Made by a program: the position numbers and the translations under genes | Part shown: piece by piece, positions 17,696 through 29,437 of the stretch | How the letters are laid out: each line of letters starts with the position of its first letter | Position numbering within the stretch: the stretch's first letter is position 1 | The notes under the pieces: model-generated | What the model was told of the DNA's origin: nothing | The model's input: only the letters and a program-made list of their open reading frames with translations | The model's database searches: none | Source of the DNA: Varunaivibrio sulfuroxidans | Lineage (GTDB): Bacteria; Pseudomonadota; Alphaproteobacteria; Rhodospirillales; Magnetovibrionaceae | DNA: 64,000 bases | Assembly (NCBI RefSeq): GCF_029318635.1 | Contig: NZ_CP119676.1 | Span: 1,043,501-1,107,500 of the forward strand | Reading direction: 5' to 3'

Positions 17696-19026
17696 CCGTT
17701 TACCTTACCTTTGCGTGATGCCAGCCACGGCAGGGGATTTATGGGCTGATTGTTGCGCCTCAGTTCAATATACAACCGGGGCCTTTGTTCCAACGATACT
17801 TTATTGTGCGATGCTTTCGTGTCGATTGGCGCGCGAACACCGGCGCCGCCCATAACGCCGACGGGCTCGCCGGCGAGAACGGATTGTCCGATTTGGGTAT
17901 CTATACGCCCCAATCCGGACAGAAGGCTATGATATCCTTGGCCGTGATCAATGATCAAGAGTTCGCCGTACCCCCGAAACGGACCGGCGAAAACAACCTT
18001 GCCGTCGAAAGGCGCCACGACACGGGCGAAAGGACGGGTTCTGACGGTAATGCCCTTGCGGGTCATGCCCGTGCCCAGAGCGTCGCCGTAATGTTCGATC
18101 ACGGCCCCCGCGGCGGGGAAGGGCAGTTTCCCCCGCGCCCGAGTGATCGACCCTATGCCCGATATCGCGGCGATGCGCACCGGCGTACCCTGATGTTTGT
18201 CGGGGCCGAGCGTGGGCGCGGGATTAAGGGTGTGCGAAGACGTGGCGTCGTTCCGCCGGCGTTGTTCGGCCCGACGGCGGCCCTCCGCCTCGATGCGATC
18301 GAGTAAATCGCGCAACGTGCGCGCCTTGGCCGCGAGGCTCTGAGCCTCCCGCCGGGCCCTGACACTGGCCGCCAAGGTCTTGCGCCGCAAAGCGCCCTTG
18401 CGCGCGATCAGGGCGTCCAGCGACGCGCGTCCCTGGGTGAGGGCGGCGATCGCGGCGGACAACTGAACCTTTCGGGCGGCGACCGCTCGGCGCGATTGCG
18501 CCAATTTTGTTAGGGCGTCGCGCAGTGTGTTGGCGCGGTCCTCGATGCGCGGCACAACCGTGCGCAACACCACCGCCCCGCGCACCGTGTCGTTGATGTC
18601 GCCCGGCTGAAAAACCAACGCCTGCGGAGGAAAAAGAGCCAAACGTTCAAGCGCCAGCAAAACCGAAACCGATTGCTTGCGCGATCGCGCCAAGTTTTGC
18701 CGTTGGACCCCTTCTTGTACCCTAAGATCCCGCACTTGCCCCTCAAGCCGGGTGACCTCGCTTTCCAAGTCTTGCTCCCTCTTCGCCGCCGCCACCGTTT
18801 TCTTGTCGAGCGCCGCGATTTCTGCGGCGATCGTATTCGCCCTCGACTTCAGCGCGGCGCTTTCCTTTTTCTTTTTTTCGAGAGCCCGTTCGACCTGCTT
18901 CAACTGCCCGGCGTCGGGGCGTGTCGTCGCACCCGGCGACTGCCCCCATGAAGAGGACGGGAACACGCACCCCAAACCCAGGAGCAAAATCAGCGCCAAT
19001 CTTACAGAAGCACTGGCGATCGACAT
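17692..19026 (-). CDS. envC: Murein hydrolase activator EnvC (degenerate M23 peptidase)
   Basis: 444-residue periplasmic protein: signal peptide (residues 1-28), two long coiled-coil stretches (about 35-270), and a C-terminal LytM/M23 domain. In the LytM domain the IDHGQGYHSL strand lacks the HxH zinc ligands (the normal YxHL position reads LLSGL), as in EnvC proteins that activate amidases rather than cut peptidoglycan. The ATG at 19026 is preferred over an upstream in-frame ATG because it gives a clean signal sequence. It should recruit amidase activity at the division septum. Confidence 0.92.
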   Translation of the reverse strand: MSIASASVRLALILLLGLGCVFPSSSWGQSPGATTRPDAGQLKQVERALEKKKKESAALKSRANTIAAEIAALDKKTVAAAKREQDLESEVTRLEGQVRDLRVQEGVQRQNLARSRKQSVSVLLALERLALFPPQALVFQPGDINDTVRGAVVLRTVVPRIEDRANTLRDALTKLAQSRRAVAARKVQLSAAIAALTQGRASLDALIARKGALRRKTLAASVRARREAQSLAAKARTLRDLLDRIEAEGRRRAEQRRRNDATSSHTLNPAPTLGPDKHQGTPVRIAAISGIGSITRARGKLPFPAAGAVIEHYGDALGTGMTRKGITVRTRPFARVVAPFDGKVVFAGPFRGYGELLIIDHGQGYHSLLSGLGRIDTQIGQSVLAGEPVGVMGGAGVRAPIDTKASHNKVSLEQRPRLYIELRRNNQPINPLPWLASRKGKVNG

Positions 19027-19033
19027 ACCCACG

Positions 19034-20635
19034 TCACGCGTCCAGATCACGCGGTGCGCTGTCGATCAAGGTTTTACCGGTCATTTCCACAGGCTGCGCC
19101 AAGCCGAGAAGATCGAGCACGGTGGGTGCGACATCCGCCAAATCGCCGTCATGCACGCCGAGAACACGCCGAGGGCCGTTGACCAAGACAACCGGCACCG
19201 AATTCAGCGTGTGGGCGGTGTGGGGTTGATCGCCGTCACGCATGGTTTCGCAGTTGCCATGATCGGCGGTCAGAACCATCACGCCCCCGACATCCAGCAA
19301 CGCCCGCTCAAGACGAGCGAGGACCTCGTCCAGGGTTTCGACGGCCTTGATCGCGGCGTCCAATTTGCCCGTGTGTCCGACCATGTCGCCATTGGCGTAA
19401 TTGGCCACGATGAGATCGAAACGTTCTCCACGGATCGCATCGAGAATGTTATCGGTGACTTCCCGCGCCGACATCTCCGGTTTCAGATCGTAGGTGGCGA
19501 CTTTCGGCGAAGGCACCAAAATACGCTCTTCTCCGGGGAACGGGTCCTCGCGTCCGCCGTTGAAAAAGAAGGTGACATGTGCGTATTTTTCCGTCTCGGC
19601 GATGTGCAATTGACGCAACCCGGCGTCCGAAACCACCTCGGAGAGGATGCGCCGGGGCGCCTCGGAGGGAAAAAGAACATCGTAAAAAGGCGTCAATTGA
19701 GCGGAATAGTCGGTCATCGCGATGCATGCCGAAAGATCGATCTTGCGGTCCCGCGCGAAACCCTTGAAATCGGGCGCCAGCAGGGCGGTTAAAATTTCCC
19801 GGGCGCGATCGGCGCGAAAATTGGCCATCACCACGGCATCGCCGTCATCCATGCCCCGATAATCGCCGACCACCGTCGGGAGAACGAACTCGTCGGTGAC
19901 AGCGTTGTCATAGGCGTCGCCGATCGCCTCCAGGGCCGAGGCCGAGCGGGGCGTCCCCGCCGCGCCGACAAGAGCTCGATAGGCCTGTTCGACACGCTCC
20001 CAACGATTATCCCGGTCCATTGCGAAGTAGCGCCCGCTCACCGTGGCGACGGAAACCCCGGGAACGTCGGCGCAGGTTTCCAAAAACGCGCGCATATAAC
20101 CGAGGCCGCTGCTGGGCGGAGTATCGCGTCCATCGAGAAAAGCATGCAGGCGCACCTTCACCCCCGCCCCCGCGATGATTTTGACCAATGCCTCGATATG
20201 GGCCTGGTAGGAATGAACCCCACCGGGAGAGAGCAACCCCATCAAGTGGCAAATTTTTCCGGTTTCCTTCAGTGTCGCGATCATTTTCACCAAAGTCGGA
20301 TGGCGCGCCAAATCACCTCCGGCGATCGCCTTATCAATCCGCGGCAGATCCTGCAGCAACACCCGACCGGCCCCCAGCGTCATATGGCCGACCTCGGAGT
20401 TGCCCATCTGCCCCTCGGGCAGCCCCACCTTCAGGGCGGACGCTTCCAGACGGGCATGGGGATAGTGCGCCTTAATGTGCGACCAATGCGGCGCACGCGC
20501 CAGGGCGATCGCATTATCGTCCCCATCCTCGCGTTCGCCCCATCCGTCAAGGATGCACAGCACTACGGGACGCGGAATTTCTCCACCCCGCGAAGATCGG
20601 CGTTTGACGTCTGAGGGCATGTCCGGTTTTTTCAT
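19034..20635 (-). CDS. gpmI: 2,3-bisphosphoglycerate-independent phosphoglycerate mutase
   Basis: 533-residue glycolytic enzyme interconverting 3- and 2-phosphoglycerate, with two Mn ions. Signatures: VVLCILDGWGE (metal-binding Asp), the catalytic Ser in GQMGNSEVGHM, AFLDGRDTPP, and the C-terminal phosphatase-type metal motif LTADHGNCETM. Its 18-residue N-terminal extension before the family start leaves the exact initiation codon uncertain. It ends 7 bases before envC begins. Confidence 0.94.
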   Translation of the reverse strand: MKKPDMPSDVKRRSSRGGEIPRPVVLCILDGWGEREDGDDNAIALARAPHWSHIKAHYPHARLEASALKVGLPEGQMGNSEVGHMTLGAGRVLLQDLPRIDKAIAGGDLARHPTLVKMIATLKETGKICHLMGLLSPGGVHSYQAHIEALVKIIAGAGVKVRLHAFLDGRDTPPSSGLGYMRAFLETCADVPGVSVATVSGRYFAMDRDNRWERVEQAYRALVGAAGTPRSASALEAIGDAYDNAVTDEFVLPTVVGDYRGMDDGDAVVMANFRADRAREILTALLAPDFKGFARDRKIDLSACIAMTDYSAQLTPFYDVLFPSEAPRRILSEVVSDAGLRQLHIAETEKYAHVTFFFNGGREDPFPGEERILVPSPKVATYDLKPEMSAREVTDNILDAIRGERFDLIVANYANGDMVGHTGKLDAAIKAVETLDEVLARLERALLDVGGVMVLTADHGNCETMRDGDQPHTAHTLNSVPVVLVNGPRRVLGVHDGDLADVAPTVLDLLGLAQPVEMTGKTLIDSAPRDLDA

Positions 20636-20765
20636 CGTCGAACCCGTTTATTCCATAAATGTTTCAGAAGGACGAGAAAACCATAGGAAGATTGATAAAA
20701 AGTTTCCCGCGTCAAGAATGATGGCGCTCGATGTTCCTCATCCGTTTTTTCTCTCCCGACGCCGA

Positions 20766-21224
20766 TCATGCCCGGTGATAGGGATGGCCCGACAAAATAC
20801 ACTGGGCGCGGTAGACCTGTTCGGCCAACAACCCGCGAACCAACATGTGCGGCCACGTCTGCGCACCGAATGAAAGACACAAACCCGCCGCCCGGCGAAC
20901 GCTTTCGTCCAATCCATGCGCGCCGCCGATGATAAAGGCGATATCGCGTCGCCCACCATCGACCAATTCCCCCAAGCGTTCGGCGAAAGACGGACTGGAT
21001 AGCGTTTTCCCCCGCTCGTCGAGAGCGATGAGATACGCCCCGACGGGCGCCGCCTGAAGGAGCAACAGCGCCTCGCGGCGCATCAACTCGGCGGCGGCGA
21101 GAGGGCGCTTTTCCTCGACCTCCCGCAGGCGGATCGACGGCGAAATACGGGCGTTGAAGTGTTCGAACAACGCCCGTTGCGCCCCCGCCTTGGCGCGGCC
21201 GACGGCAATCAGATGAACCTGCAT
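20766..21224 (-). CDS. rlmH: 23S rRNA (pseudouridine1915-N3)-methyltransferase
   Basis: 152-residue SPOUT-class methyltransferase modifying helix 69 of 23S rRNA. Seen: IALDERGKTLSSPSFA, the knot motif FIIGGAHGLDESV, and the C-terminal LLAEQVYRAQCILSGHPYHR, all standard for RlmH. It lies between rsfS and gpmI, the order seen in many alphaproteobacteria. Confidence 0.95.
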   Translation of the reverse strand: MQVHLIAVGRAKAGAQRALFEHFNARISPSIRLREVEEKRPLAAAELMRREALLLLQAAPVGAYLIALDERGKTLSSPSFAERLGELVDGGRRDIAFIIGGAHGLDESVRRAAGLCLSFGAQTWPHMLVRGLLAEQVYRAQCILSGHPYHRA

Positions 21225-21244
21225 GATCCCATCCGTGGGCGGCG

Positions 21245-21673
21245 TCAGAGACCCGCCGTCTTCACGTGTTCGGGCGGATCGGCGGAAACGACGTCACCAA
21301 GCCACATTTTTTCGAGATTGTAGAAGGCCCGCACCTCGGGGCGGAAAAGGTGGACGATGATATCGCCGCCATCGACCAAGACCCAGTCGCATTGCTCCAA
21401 TCCTTCCACGGCGACGCCCTTGGCCCCGCCCGCTTTCAGGCGTTCGCGCAGATGATTGGCGATCGCCCCGACATGGCGGGCCGAGGTGCCGGTGGCGATC
21501 ACCATGTCATCGGCCATCGCGCTTTTGCCTTGCAACGAGATCCGCGTGACATCCAGCGCCTTATCTTCCGCGAGCGAATCCTCGGCGATCTTCAGCAGCG
21601 TTTGCGCCGAAGGGTCTTCATTTTTTTGGATAGGTATTGTCGTAATCCTTTTTTCCAATGTGTTGTTCGTCAT
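21245..21673 (-). CDS. rsfS: Ribosomal silencing factor RsfS
   Basis: 142-residue protein that binds L14 of the 50S subunit and blocks subunit joining in nutrient limitation. Family motifs: DDMVIATGTSARHVGAIA, CDWVLVDGGDIIVHLFRPEVRAFYNLEKMW (both seen, shortened here to their order). The ATG at 21673 is taken as start; it gives a 25-residue N-terminal extension before the conserved core. Position next to nadD and rlmH is conserved across proteobacteria. Confidence 0.93.
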   Translation of the reverse strand: MTNNTLEKRITTIPIQKNEDPSAQTLLKIAEDSLAEDKALDVTRISLQGKSAMADDMVIATGTSARHVGAIANHLRERLKAGGAKGVAVEGLEQCDWVLVDGGDIIVHLFRPEVRAFYNLEKMWLGDVVSADPPEHVKTAGL

Positions 21674-21763
21674 ATCCGCCGTTGAACACATGCATCGTCG
21701 GGGAACACATGCATCGTCGAGCGCGCGGGGGGAGGAGATATGCCGTCACGCTCCACGGGGCCG

Positions 21764-22543
21764 TCATCCGTCTCGCCCCGTTCCACTCCGCGCCCCATTC
21801 CGCGCCCCATTCCGCCACGCCCCGACCCGGCGAATTTCACTCGCCGACACGCGACACGCGCGCCCAGGCAAGAAAAGCCACGCCGGCGGCGTCATCTCGG
21901 CCAAGAAGGCGGCCCGATCGCCGGGTACGCGCGCCTGCGCGAAAAGCCGCGCCGCCTGTGACGCCAACGCCCTATAAGAATAGGGGGGTCGGGGAAAAAC
22001 CGCAATGGGAACGCGACGGATAACATCGCGCCAACCGAACCAGCGGGGCAGCTGAATTAAATTATCCGCGCCGATCATCCAGACAAACCGTATTTTGGGA
22101 AATACGGTTTCCAGCCGTTCAAGGGTATCGCAGGTATAGCGCGTCTCCAATTTCGCCTCCAGGGTGCTAACCACGATCCGACCGGCGAGACGGGGCGTTG
22201 TGCGTTGCGCCGCGCTCACGAGACGACGGGCCTGGGCCACCCGGTCTTCGAACGGAGCCATGCCGCGCACGGGCTTAAGAGGGTTTTGGGGCGACACCAG
22301 CCACCAGATCTGATCCAGCTTCAGGCGCCTGAGCGCCGCGCGTGAAATGTGCAGATGACCTTCGTGGGCGGGGTTGAACGATCCCCCCAACAGACCGACC
22401 CGCCGCACACGCGACACGAGACCTTGCGCGTCCGTGGACCGGGGCAGCGCCTGTTCACCGTGTGCATCGTAAGCGGGATCGGCGATCACGTCATATTCCT
22501 TATGGCGGCATGTATTCTTATGGACGGCATTGCCCCTGGCCAC
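21764..22543 (-). CDS. nadD: Nicotinate-nucleotide adenylyltransferase
   Basis: Up to 259 residues; forms deamido-NAD from nicotinate mononucleotide and ATP. The nucleotidyl-transferase motif [11 protein letters not shown] and the C-terminal SASEIRR are intact. The longest frame starts at 22543 and overlaps proA by 26 bases, giving about 48 residues before the family core, so a start further down (for example the GTG before [12 protein letters not shown]) is equally likely. The C-terminus carries a short [10 protein letters not shown] repeat tail not expected for the family. Confidence 0.9.
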   Translation of the reverse strand: MARGNAVHKNTCRHKEYDVIADPAYDAHGEQALPRSTDAQGLVSRVRRVGLLGGSFNPAHEGHLHISRAALRRLKLDQIWWLVSPQNPLKPVRGMAPFEDRVAQARRLVSAAQRTTPRLAGRIVVSTLEAKLETRYTCDTLERLETVFPKIRFVWMIGADNLIQLPRWFGWRDVIRRVPIAVFPRPPYSYRALASQAARLFAQARVPGDRAAFLAEMTPPAWLFLPGRACRVSASEIRRVGAWRNGARNGARSGTGRDG

Positions 22544-23810
22544 GCACCAAGTACTTAAAGGTGGTCAACTGCTCGACCCCGACCGGTCCACGCGCATGCA
22601 ACTTGCCGGTGGCGATGCCGATCTCCGCCCCCATCCCAAATTCGCCGCCGTCGGCATACTGGGTCGAGGCGTTGAGCATGACGATCGCGCTATCGACCTT
22701 GTTCAAGAAGCGCTCGGCGGCATCCGCGTCCTCGGTCAAGATGCAGTCGGTGTGGTGGGAACCATGCTCTTCAATATGAGCGATCGCGCCATCCACGCCT
22801 TCGACCGTTTTGACGGAAACGATCGCATCCAGGTATTCGCTATCCCAGTCCGCGGCGTCCGCCGTGCGCACCCGGGGGTCCAGAGCGCGCACGGCGGCGT
22901 CGCCACGCACCTCACAACCGGCGTCGAGCAGCCCGGAGACAATTTGCGGCCCCAGCGTTTGAGCGGCGGCGGCGTCGATCAACACCGTTTCGGTCGCCCC
23001 GCAAATCCCGGTACGACGCATTTTGGCGTTCACCACCACGTCCCGCGCCCGCGCGGGGTCGGCGTTTTTATCGACATAGGTGTGGCAGATTCCTTCCAGG
23101 TGCTTGAACAGCGGCACCTTGCTTTCCGCCGTGATCCGCGCGATCAGGGATTTCCCCCCGCGCGGCACGATGACATCGATCAGGTCGTCCATTTTAAGCA
23201 TCGCGCCGACCGCATCGCGATCGCGCGTCGGCACCAGTTGAACCGACGCCGCCGGCAACCCCGCCGCCGCCAGTCCGACGCCAAGACACGCCATGATCGC
23301 GTGGTTGGAATGAAAACTTTCCGAGCCGCCGCGCAAGATGACCGCATTGCCGGATTTCAGGCACAGGGCGCTGGCGTCGGCGGTGACGTTGGGGCGCGAT
23401 TCATAAATCACCCCGATAACCCCGATCGGCACACGAACGCGTTGAATAAGAAGACCGTTGGGACGCGTCCATTCGCCAAGAACCGCACCGACCGGATCAT
23501 CCAGAGCGGCGATATCTTCCAACCCCCGGGCCATCGCCGCCACCCGTTCTCGGTTCAAGGTCAACCGATCGACCATCGCCGCGCTCAGGCCCTTTTGCCG
23601 TCCCGCGGCGACATCCTTGACGTTGGCCGCGAGGATTTCGGCCTCGTTATCGCGCAGCGCGCCCGCCGCCGCTCTCAAGGCGCTGTCTTTGGCCGCGCCC
23701 GAAGCCTGCGACAGCTCCCGACTCGCCGTTTTGGCGCCATGGGCGAGCGCACGCATCATCGCCGCGATATTTCCACTTTGGGCTTCCTTGGCAAGCGCCG
23801 TCATCTTCAC
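22518..23810 (-). CDS. proA: Gamma-glutamyl phosphate reductase
   Basis: 430-residue NADPH-dependent enzyme of proline synthesis, reducing glutamyl-5-phosphate to the semialdehyde. Signatures: [30 protein letters not shown], and the catalytic Cys region [21 protein letters not shown] precedes the start. proB lies 1.2 kb upstream on the same strand, with the oppositely oriented pentapeptide gene between them. Confidence 0.95.
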   Translation of the reverse strand: MKMTALAKEAQSGNIAAMMRALAHGAKTASRELSQASGAAKDSALRAAAGALRDNEAEILAANVKDVAAGRQKGLSAAMVDRLTLNRERVAAMARGLEDIAALDDPVGAVLGEWTRPNGLLIQRVRVPIGVIGVIYESRPNVTADASALCLKSGNAVILRGGSESFHSNHAIMACLGVGLAAAGLPAASVQLVPTRDRDAVGAMLKMDDLIDVIVPRGGKSLIARITAESKVPLFKHLEGICHTYVDKNADPARARDVVVNAKMRRTGICGATETVLIDAAAAQTLGPQIVSGLLDAGCEVRGDAAVRALDPRVRTADAADWDSEYLDAIVSVKTVEGVDGAIAHIEEHGSHHTDCILTEDADAAERFLNKVDSAIVMLNASTQYADGGEFGMGAEIGIATGKLHARGPVGVEQLTTFKYLVRGQGQCRP

Positions 23811-23945
23811 GTTCTTTCCTGGCCGTCGGCGCGCCGATCGAGCGCCTGTGAATCCAAAATAAAATTGTTCGTTCGCATCCGAGGCACGGAAAAGTTTTCA
23901 TCCCGGACGAAAAAATGGGCAAAACCGGAAATGCGCGCCCCTCCG

Positions 23946-24074
23946 GTGGATCGACTGCGACGTTTCGCGCCCGCGGACCATCGGGCCGACCACGATCTCT
24001 CTTTTTGTTGTGGTTTGATTTGTTCGCACGTTTGTGTCCAATGGCACCGGACTCAAATGTTAAACGCAAACCAC
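23946..24074. repeat. Dispersed intergenic repeat, copy A (129 bp)
   Basis: Matches 36904-37031 in the same orientation over its whole length, with about 85-88% identity by eye and a single one-base gap. Within it, 24028-24060 forms a hairpin (ACGTTTG-x-GTCC ... GGAC-x-CAAATGT) enclosed by an outer GTGGTTTG/CAAACCAC stem. It sits between proA and the pentapeptide gene in a 497-base gap with no other feature seen. Confidence 0.85.
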
Positions 24075-24307
24075 GAGCGCCACTGCCCCCTTGTTGTCGC
24101 GCCGCCAATCCTGCATAGTTCGATACGGTACGCGTCCCCGAATATCCGATGAAAAATAAAGCAACATCGCGGAAAATTCACGTCTTTTCGTCACCACGGG
24201 AACGCCGCGCTTCAAAATCGAGCGTCAATGCGGAACCGGCGCGAACGCACGATCACCGCCGACGGAGGCACGACCTCCACCCGCCGAACTTAATGAAGGC
24301 CTTTTCC

Positions 24308-24964
24308 ATGACTTCCTTCTCCTTGCGTCCCCGGCTCTCATGGGCCTTGAAAATTTTAATCATACCGACGGGGATCATCGTCGGCGTGATTGCGCTTTCC
24401 TCCAGGGCGCACGCCGCCTGCACCGACGCCCCCATCCCCGGAGTCGATTGGTCGGGATGCGTCATGAAAGGCGCCCGCCTGGTCGCGGTCGATCTCAGAA
24501 ACGCCAATCTGTCACACGCCAATTTCACCAAGGCGAACCTGAAAGACGCCCAACTATCTGGAGCAAAAATGACCAAGGTCAAGATGCCCACCACGGTACT
24601 CATGCACGCCAACATGGATATGGCCGATCTGGAAGACGCCTACCTGCGGGGCGCTAATTTATCCGCGGCGTCGCTGCGGAGAGCCAATTTTCAAGGCGCG
24701 AATTTAAGGGGCGCGTACTTGATCGAGGCCCATCTCGAACAGGCCAACTTGACAGACGCCAACCTACAAAGCGCCCGCCTACAAGGCGGCAAACTGCGTG
24801 GGGCCAACTTGGAGGACGCTAAGCTCGACTTTGCCGATCTGCGTGGGGCCGACCTTAAGGACGCCAATCTGGATGGCGTATCCCTTTTCAACACCAAGCT
24901 CGATCGCGCGGTCTGGAGCGACGGGCGGCGCTGCAAACCCGGCTCCGTCGGCATTTGCCGATAA
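24308..24964 (+). CDS. Exported pentapeptide-repeat protein
   Basis: 218-residue protein: N-terminal signal sequence or anchor (residues 1-34, ending RAHAAC), then about 30 pentapeptide repeats of the A(D/N)LXX type from residue 45 to 205, predicted to form a right-handed quadrilateral beta-helix. The ATG at 24308 has GAAGG 8 bases before it; ATG 24293 and a longer frame to 24149 are less likely. The terminal CKPGSVGICR with two Cys may form a disulfide. Function unknown; some pentapeptide proteins mimic DNA, but an exported one more likely acts in the envelope. Confidence 0.8.
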   Translation: MTSFSLRPRLSWALKILIIPTGIIVGVIALSSRAHAACTDAPIPGVDWSGCVMKGARLVAVDLRNANLSHANFTKANLKDAQLSGAKMTKVKMPTTVLMHANMDMADLEDAYLRGANLSAASLRRANFQGANLRGAYLIEAHLEQANLTDANLQSARLQGGKLRGANLEDAKLDFADLRGADLKDANLDGVSLFNTKLDRAVWSDGRRCKPGSVGICR

Positions 24965-25018
24965 GACGGCACACCGAAGAGAAGCCGCCCCGGACATACC
25001 GTCACCAGGACGAGGCCG

Positions 25019-27219
<2,201 letters not shown>

Positions 27220-27265
27220 TTAAGATGATACCCGTCCGGGATAACGCAGTGCGAACCGGGACGGC

Positions 27266-27295
27266 AAAAAGGGGAATGGCTGGCCATTCCCCTTT
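27266..27295 (-). terminator. Hairpin between rpmA and obgE
   Basis: On the minus strand a 12-13 bp perfect stem (AAAGGGGAATGG with CCATTCCCCTTT) ends in TTTTT, 36 bases after the rpmA stop. It should end or attenuate the rplU-rpmA transcript before obgE. Confidence 0.85.
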
Positions 27296-27331
27296 GAATC
27301 GCACCCATCGATGCGCACGAACCAGGGCGGA

Positions 27332-27592
27332 TTACGCCGCCGCCGGCTCCACGCCGACGAAAACTTTTCCGTTGGCCTTGTGGCTGAAGATCACGCGACC
27401 CTCAACCTTGGAAAACAGGGTATGGTCCTTACCGATGCCGACGTTGGCGCCGGGGTAGTACTTGGTGCCCCGTTGACGCACGATGATGTTGCCGGCGATC
27501 ACAATCTGGCCGCCAAACTTTTTCACGCCCAAACGACGTCCCGCGGTATCGCGGCCGTTGCGGGAACTCCCGCCTGCTTTTTTATGCGCCAT
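27332..27592 (-). CDS. rpmA: Ribosomal protein bL27
   Basis: 86-residue 50S protein whose N-terminus reaches the peptidyl transferase centre. Standard sequence [33 protein letters not shown]. No N-terminal prepeptide. It lies 6 bases after rplU. Confidence 0.97.
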   Translation of the reverse strand: MAHKKAGGSSRNGRDTAGRRLGVKKFGGQIVIAGNIIVRQRGTKYYPGANVGIGKDHTLFSKVEGRVIFSHKANGKVFVGVEPAAA

Positions 27593-27598
27593 ATCGCT

Positions 27599-28081
27599 TT
27601 ACTCCTCGGTCTTCTTGTCGGTCTTTTTAGGGGCGGCCTTCTTCGCCGCGGGCTTTGCTTCGGCGGCGGCCTTTTTCGGCGCGGCCTTCTTCACCGGGGC
27701 CTTCTCGACAGGGGCTTCGGCGGACGCGGTTTCAACCTTCGCCTTCGCCGGGGCTTTCTTGGCGCCGGTGGCGCTGATCTGGGTGATGCGCACCAAGGTC
27801 AAATCCTGACGGTGGCCCTTTTTACGCCGATAGTTCTGGCGGCGTTTTTTCTTGAACACGATAATCTTGGCGCCGCGGGTTTGGTCGATCACCTCGCCGT
27901 AGACGGCCGCTTTGTCGAGTAGAGGCGTGCCGACGCTGGGGGCCTTGCCGTCTTCGCCGACCATCAGAACTTCGTTGAATTCAACGGCGTCGCCGGCGTC
28001 GCCGGCCACTTTCTCGATGGTGAGAATATCGTTTTCGCTGACGCGGTACTGTTTCCCGCCGGTCTTAATTACTGCGAACAT
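27599..28081 (-). CDS. rplU: Ribosomal protein bL21 with Lys/Ala-rich C-terminal extension
   Basis: 160-residue bL21. Residues 1-103 are the normal protein ([31 protein letters not shown]). The remaining 57 residues are a disordered tail of Lys, Ala, Pro and Glu (KKAAPKKAA repeats), a feature of many alphaproteobacterial L21 proteins. First gene of the L21-L27 operon. Confidence 0.96.
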   Translation of the reverse strand: MFAVIKTGGKQYRVSENDILTIEKVAGDAGDAVEFNEVLMVGEDGKAPSVGTPLLDKAAVYGEVIDQTRGAKIIVFKKKRRQNYRRKKGHRQDLTLVRITQISATGAKKAPAKAKVETASAEAPVEKAPVKKAAPKKAAAEAKPAAKKAAPKKTDKKTEE

Positions 28082-28441
28082 GGTATCGCTCTCTCTTTTT
28101 CCGTTTCGCGCCCTGTGGCGCCGGTTCGAAAAAGATCCGATCCTTGCGTCAGGATCATCATCGAAATCGGAACAAACCGGACTTTGTCTTTACGGCCTCA
28201 GGCAGCGGCTTCACCAACCCCACGCACGGTAAACGCATCAAGCACGTGGGATCGGCGCTTATACGTCCCGGGGGGCGCAAAGTCAACGCCTTTGCCCACC
28301 CAAACGGCGACCTCGACGCCGCCGCGACGAAAAAAGGAGAAAATTTTCCTCAAGCGAATGCGCGCCCATCCGGACTGTGGCATAACGGAGGGCATTCCGG
28401 TCATTAAATTTAGCCCGGTCATTTTGGAAATAAGGACACCC
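28082..28441. other. Intergenic region between rplU and the aldo/keto reductase gene
   Basis: 360 bases between divergent genes. It must hold the rplU promoter (minus strand) and that of the reductase (plus strand), but I see no pair of hexamers good enough to call. No RNA gene or repeat recognised. Confidence 0.5.
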
Positions 28442-29347
28442 ATGATGCAACGGCGGCGGGTGAGCGACGATTTAACCTTTTCGGTCTTGGCCTGGGGCGC
28501 GTGGCGCCTACAGGACAGCGATCATCTGCAGGGACCTCGGGATGTTTTACGTCTGATCGAATTCCTGATCGATCACGGCGTCACCACCATCGATCATGCC
28601 GATATTTATGGCGATTACGGCTGCGAGGCCGCCTTTGGCGCGGCGCTGGCGCTGGCCCCCGCCCTGCGCGAACGGATGGAAATCGTCACCAAGTGCGACA
28701 TCGTCCCGCCCGACCCGGCGCGCCCCGACGCCCGCGTCAAACACTACGACACCTCGGCCCGCCATATCATCGACGCGGCGGAGCGTTCGTTGCGCAACTT
28801 AGGGATCGCGCACATCGACGTTCTGCTTTTGCACCGCCCCGATCCCTTGATGGACGCCAACGAGGTCGCCGAGGCCTTCGCCCGTCTGCGCACCGCCGGA
28901 AAGGTTCGCCATTTCGGCGTCTCCAATTTCACGCCCGCCCAATTCGACCTCCTGCAAAGCCGCCTGGATGCGCCGCTGGTCACTAATCAAATCGAATGTT
29001 CGCCCCTGGCGACGGACGCCCTTACCGACGGCGCCTTGGATCAGATGCAGAGCCTGGGCCGCACGGCGATGTTCTGGTCTCCCTTGGGTGGGCTTTTCGA
29101 CCCGGACGACGCGCGGGCCCGGCGCGTGCGCGACGCCCTTACCGAAGTCGGCCGACGGATCGGATGCAACGCCCCCGCCACCGTAGCCACGGCATGGTTG
29201 CTGCGCTTGCCCTGCGCGCCGGTCGTCATCGCCGGCTCCATGCGCACCGGGCACCTCGAAAGCATGATCCAGGCCTCGGCGTTGACGCTTGATCGTCAGG
29301 ATTGGTTCCAAATTTATGAAGCATCCATGGGCCGACCGGCGCCGTGA
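28442..29347 (+). CDS. Aldo/keto reductase, YdhF-like
   Basis: 301-residue NADPH-dependent TIM-barrel oxidoreductase. The catalytic tetrad is visible: Asp51 or Asp54 and Tyr56 (TIDHADIYGDYG), Lys84 (VTKCDIV) and His131 (LLLHRPDPL). The FGVSNFTPAQFDLLQ segment and C-terminal phosphate-binding loop match the E. coli YdhF subgroup. AAGGA lies 5 bases before the ATG at 28442, excluding the longer open frame. Substrate unknown. Confidence 0.88.
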   Translation: MMQRRRVSDDLTFSVLAWGAWRLQDSDHLQGPRDVLRLIEFLIDHGVTTIDHADIYGDYGCEAAFGAALALAPALRERMEIVTKCDIVPPDPARPDARVKHYDTSARHIIDAAERSLRNLGIAHIDVLLLHRPDPLMDANEVAEAFARLRTAGKVRHFGVSNFTPAQFDLLQSRLDAPLVTNQIECSPLATDALTDGALDQMQSLGRTAMFWSPLGGLFDPDDARARRVRDALTEVGRRIGCNAPATVATAWLLRLPCAPVVIAGSMRTGHLESMIQASALTLDRQDWFQIYEASMGRPAP

Positions 29348-29394
29348 CGCCTTAGCGTCCAAGACCGCACGAGCGCCTTAGCGTCCAAGACCGC
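29348..29394. repeat. 21-bp direct repeat between convergent genes
   Basis: CGCCTTAGCGTCCAAGACCGC appears at 29348-29368 and 29374-29394 with a 26-base period, immediately after the reductase stop codon. No hairpin terminator is evident here. Function unknown. Confidence 0.75.
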
Positions 29395-29437
29395 GCGCCG
29401 AAACGCACGAAAAAACGGGCGGCGGACACGCCCCGCG

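Noticed and set aside
22530..24152. 540-codon open frame on the + strand over proA
   Set aside because: Shadow of proA; composition follows the antisense of the real codons and no domain is visible.
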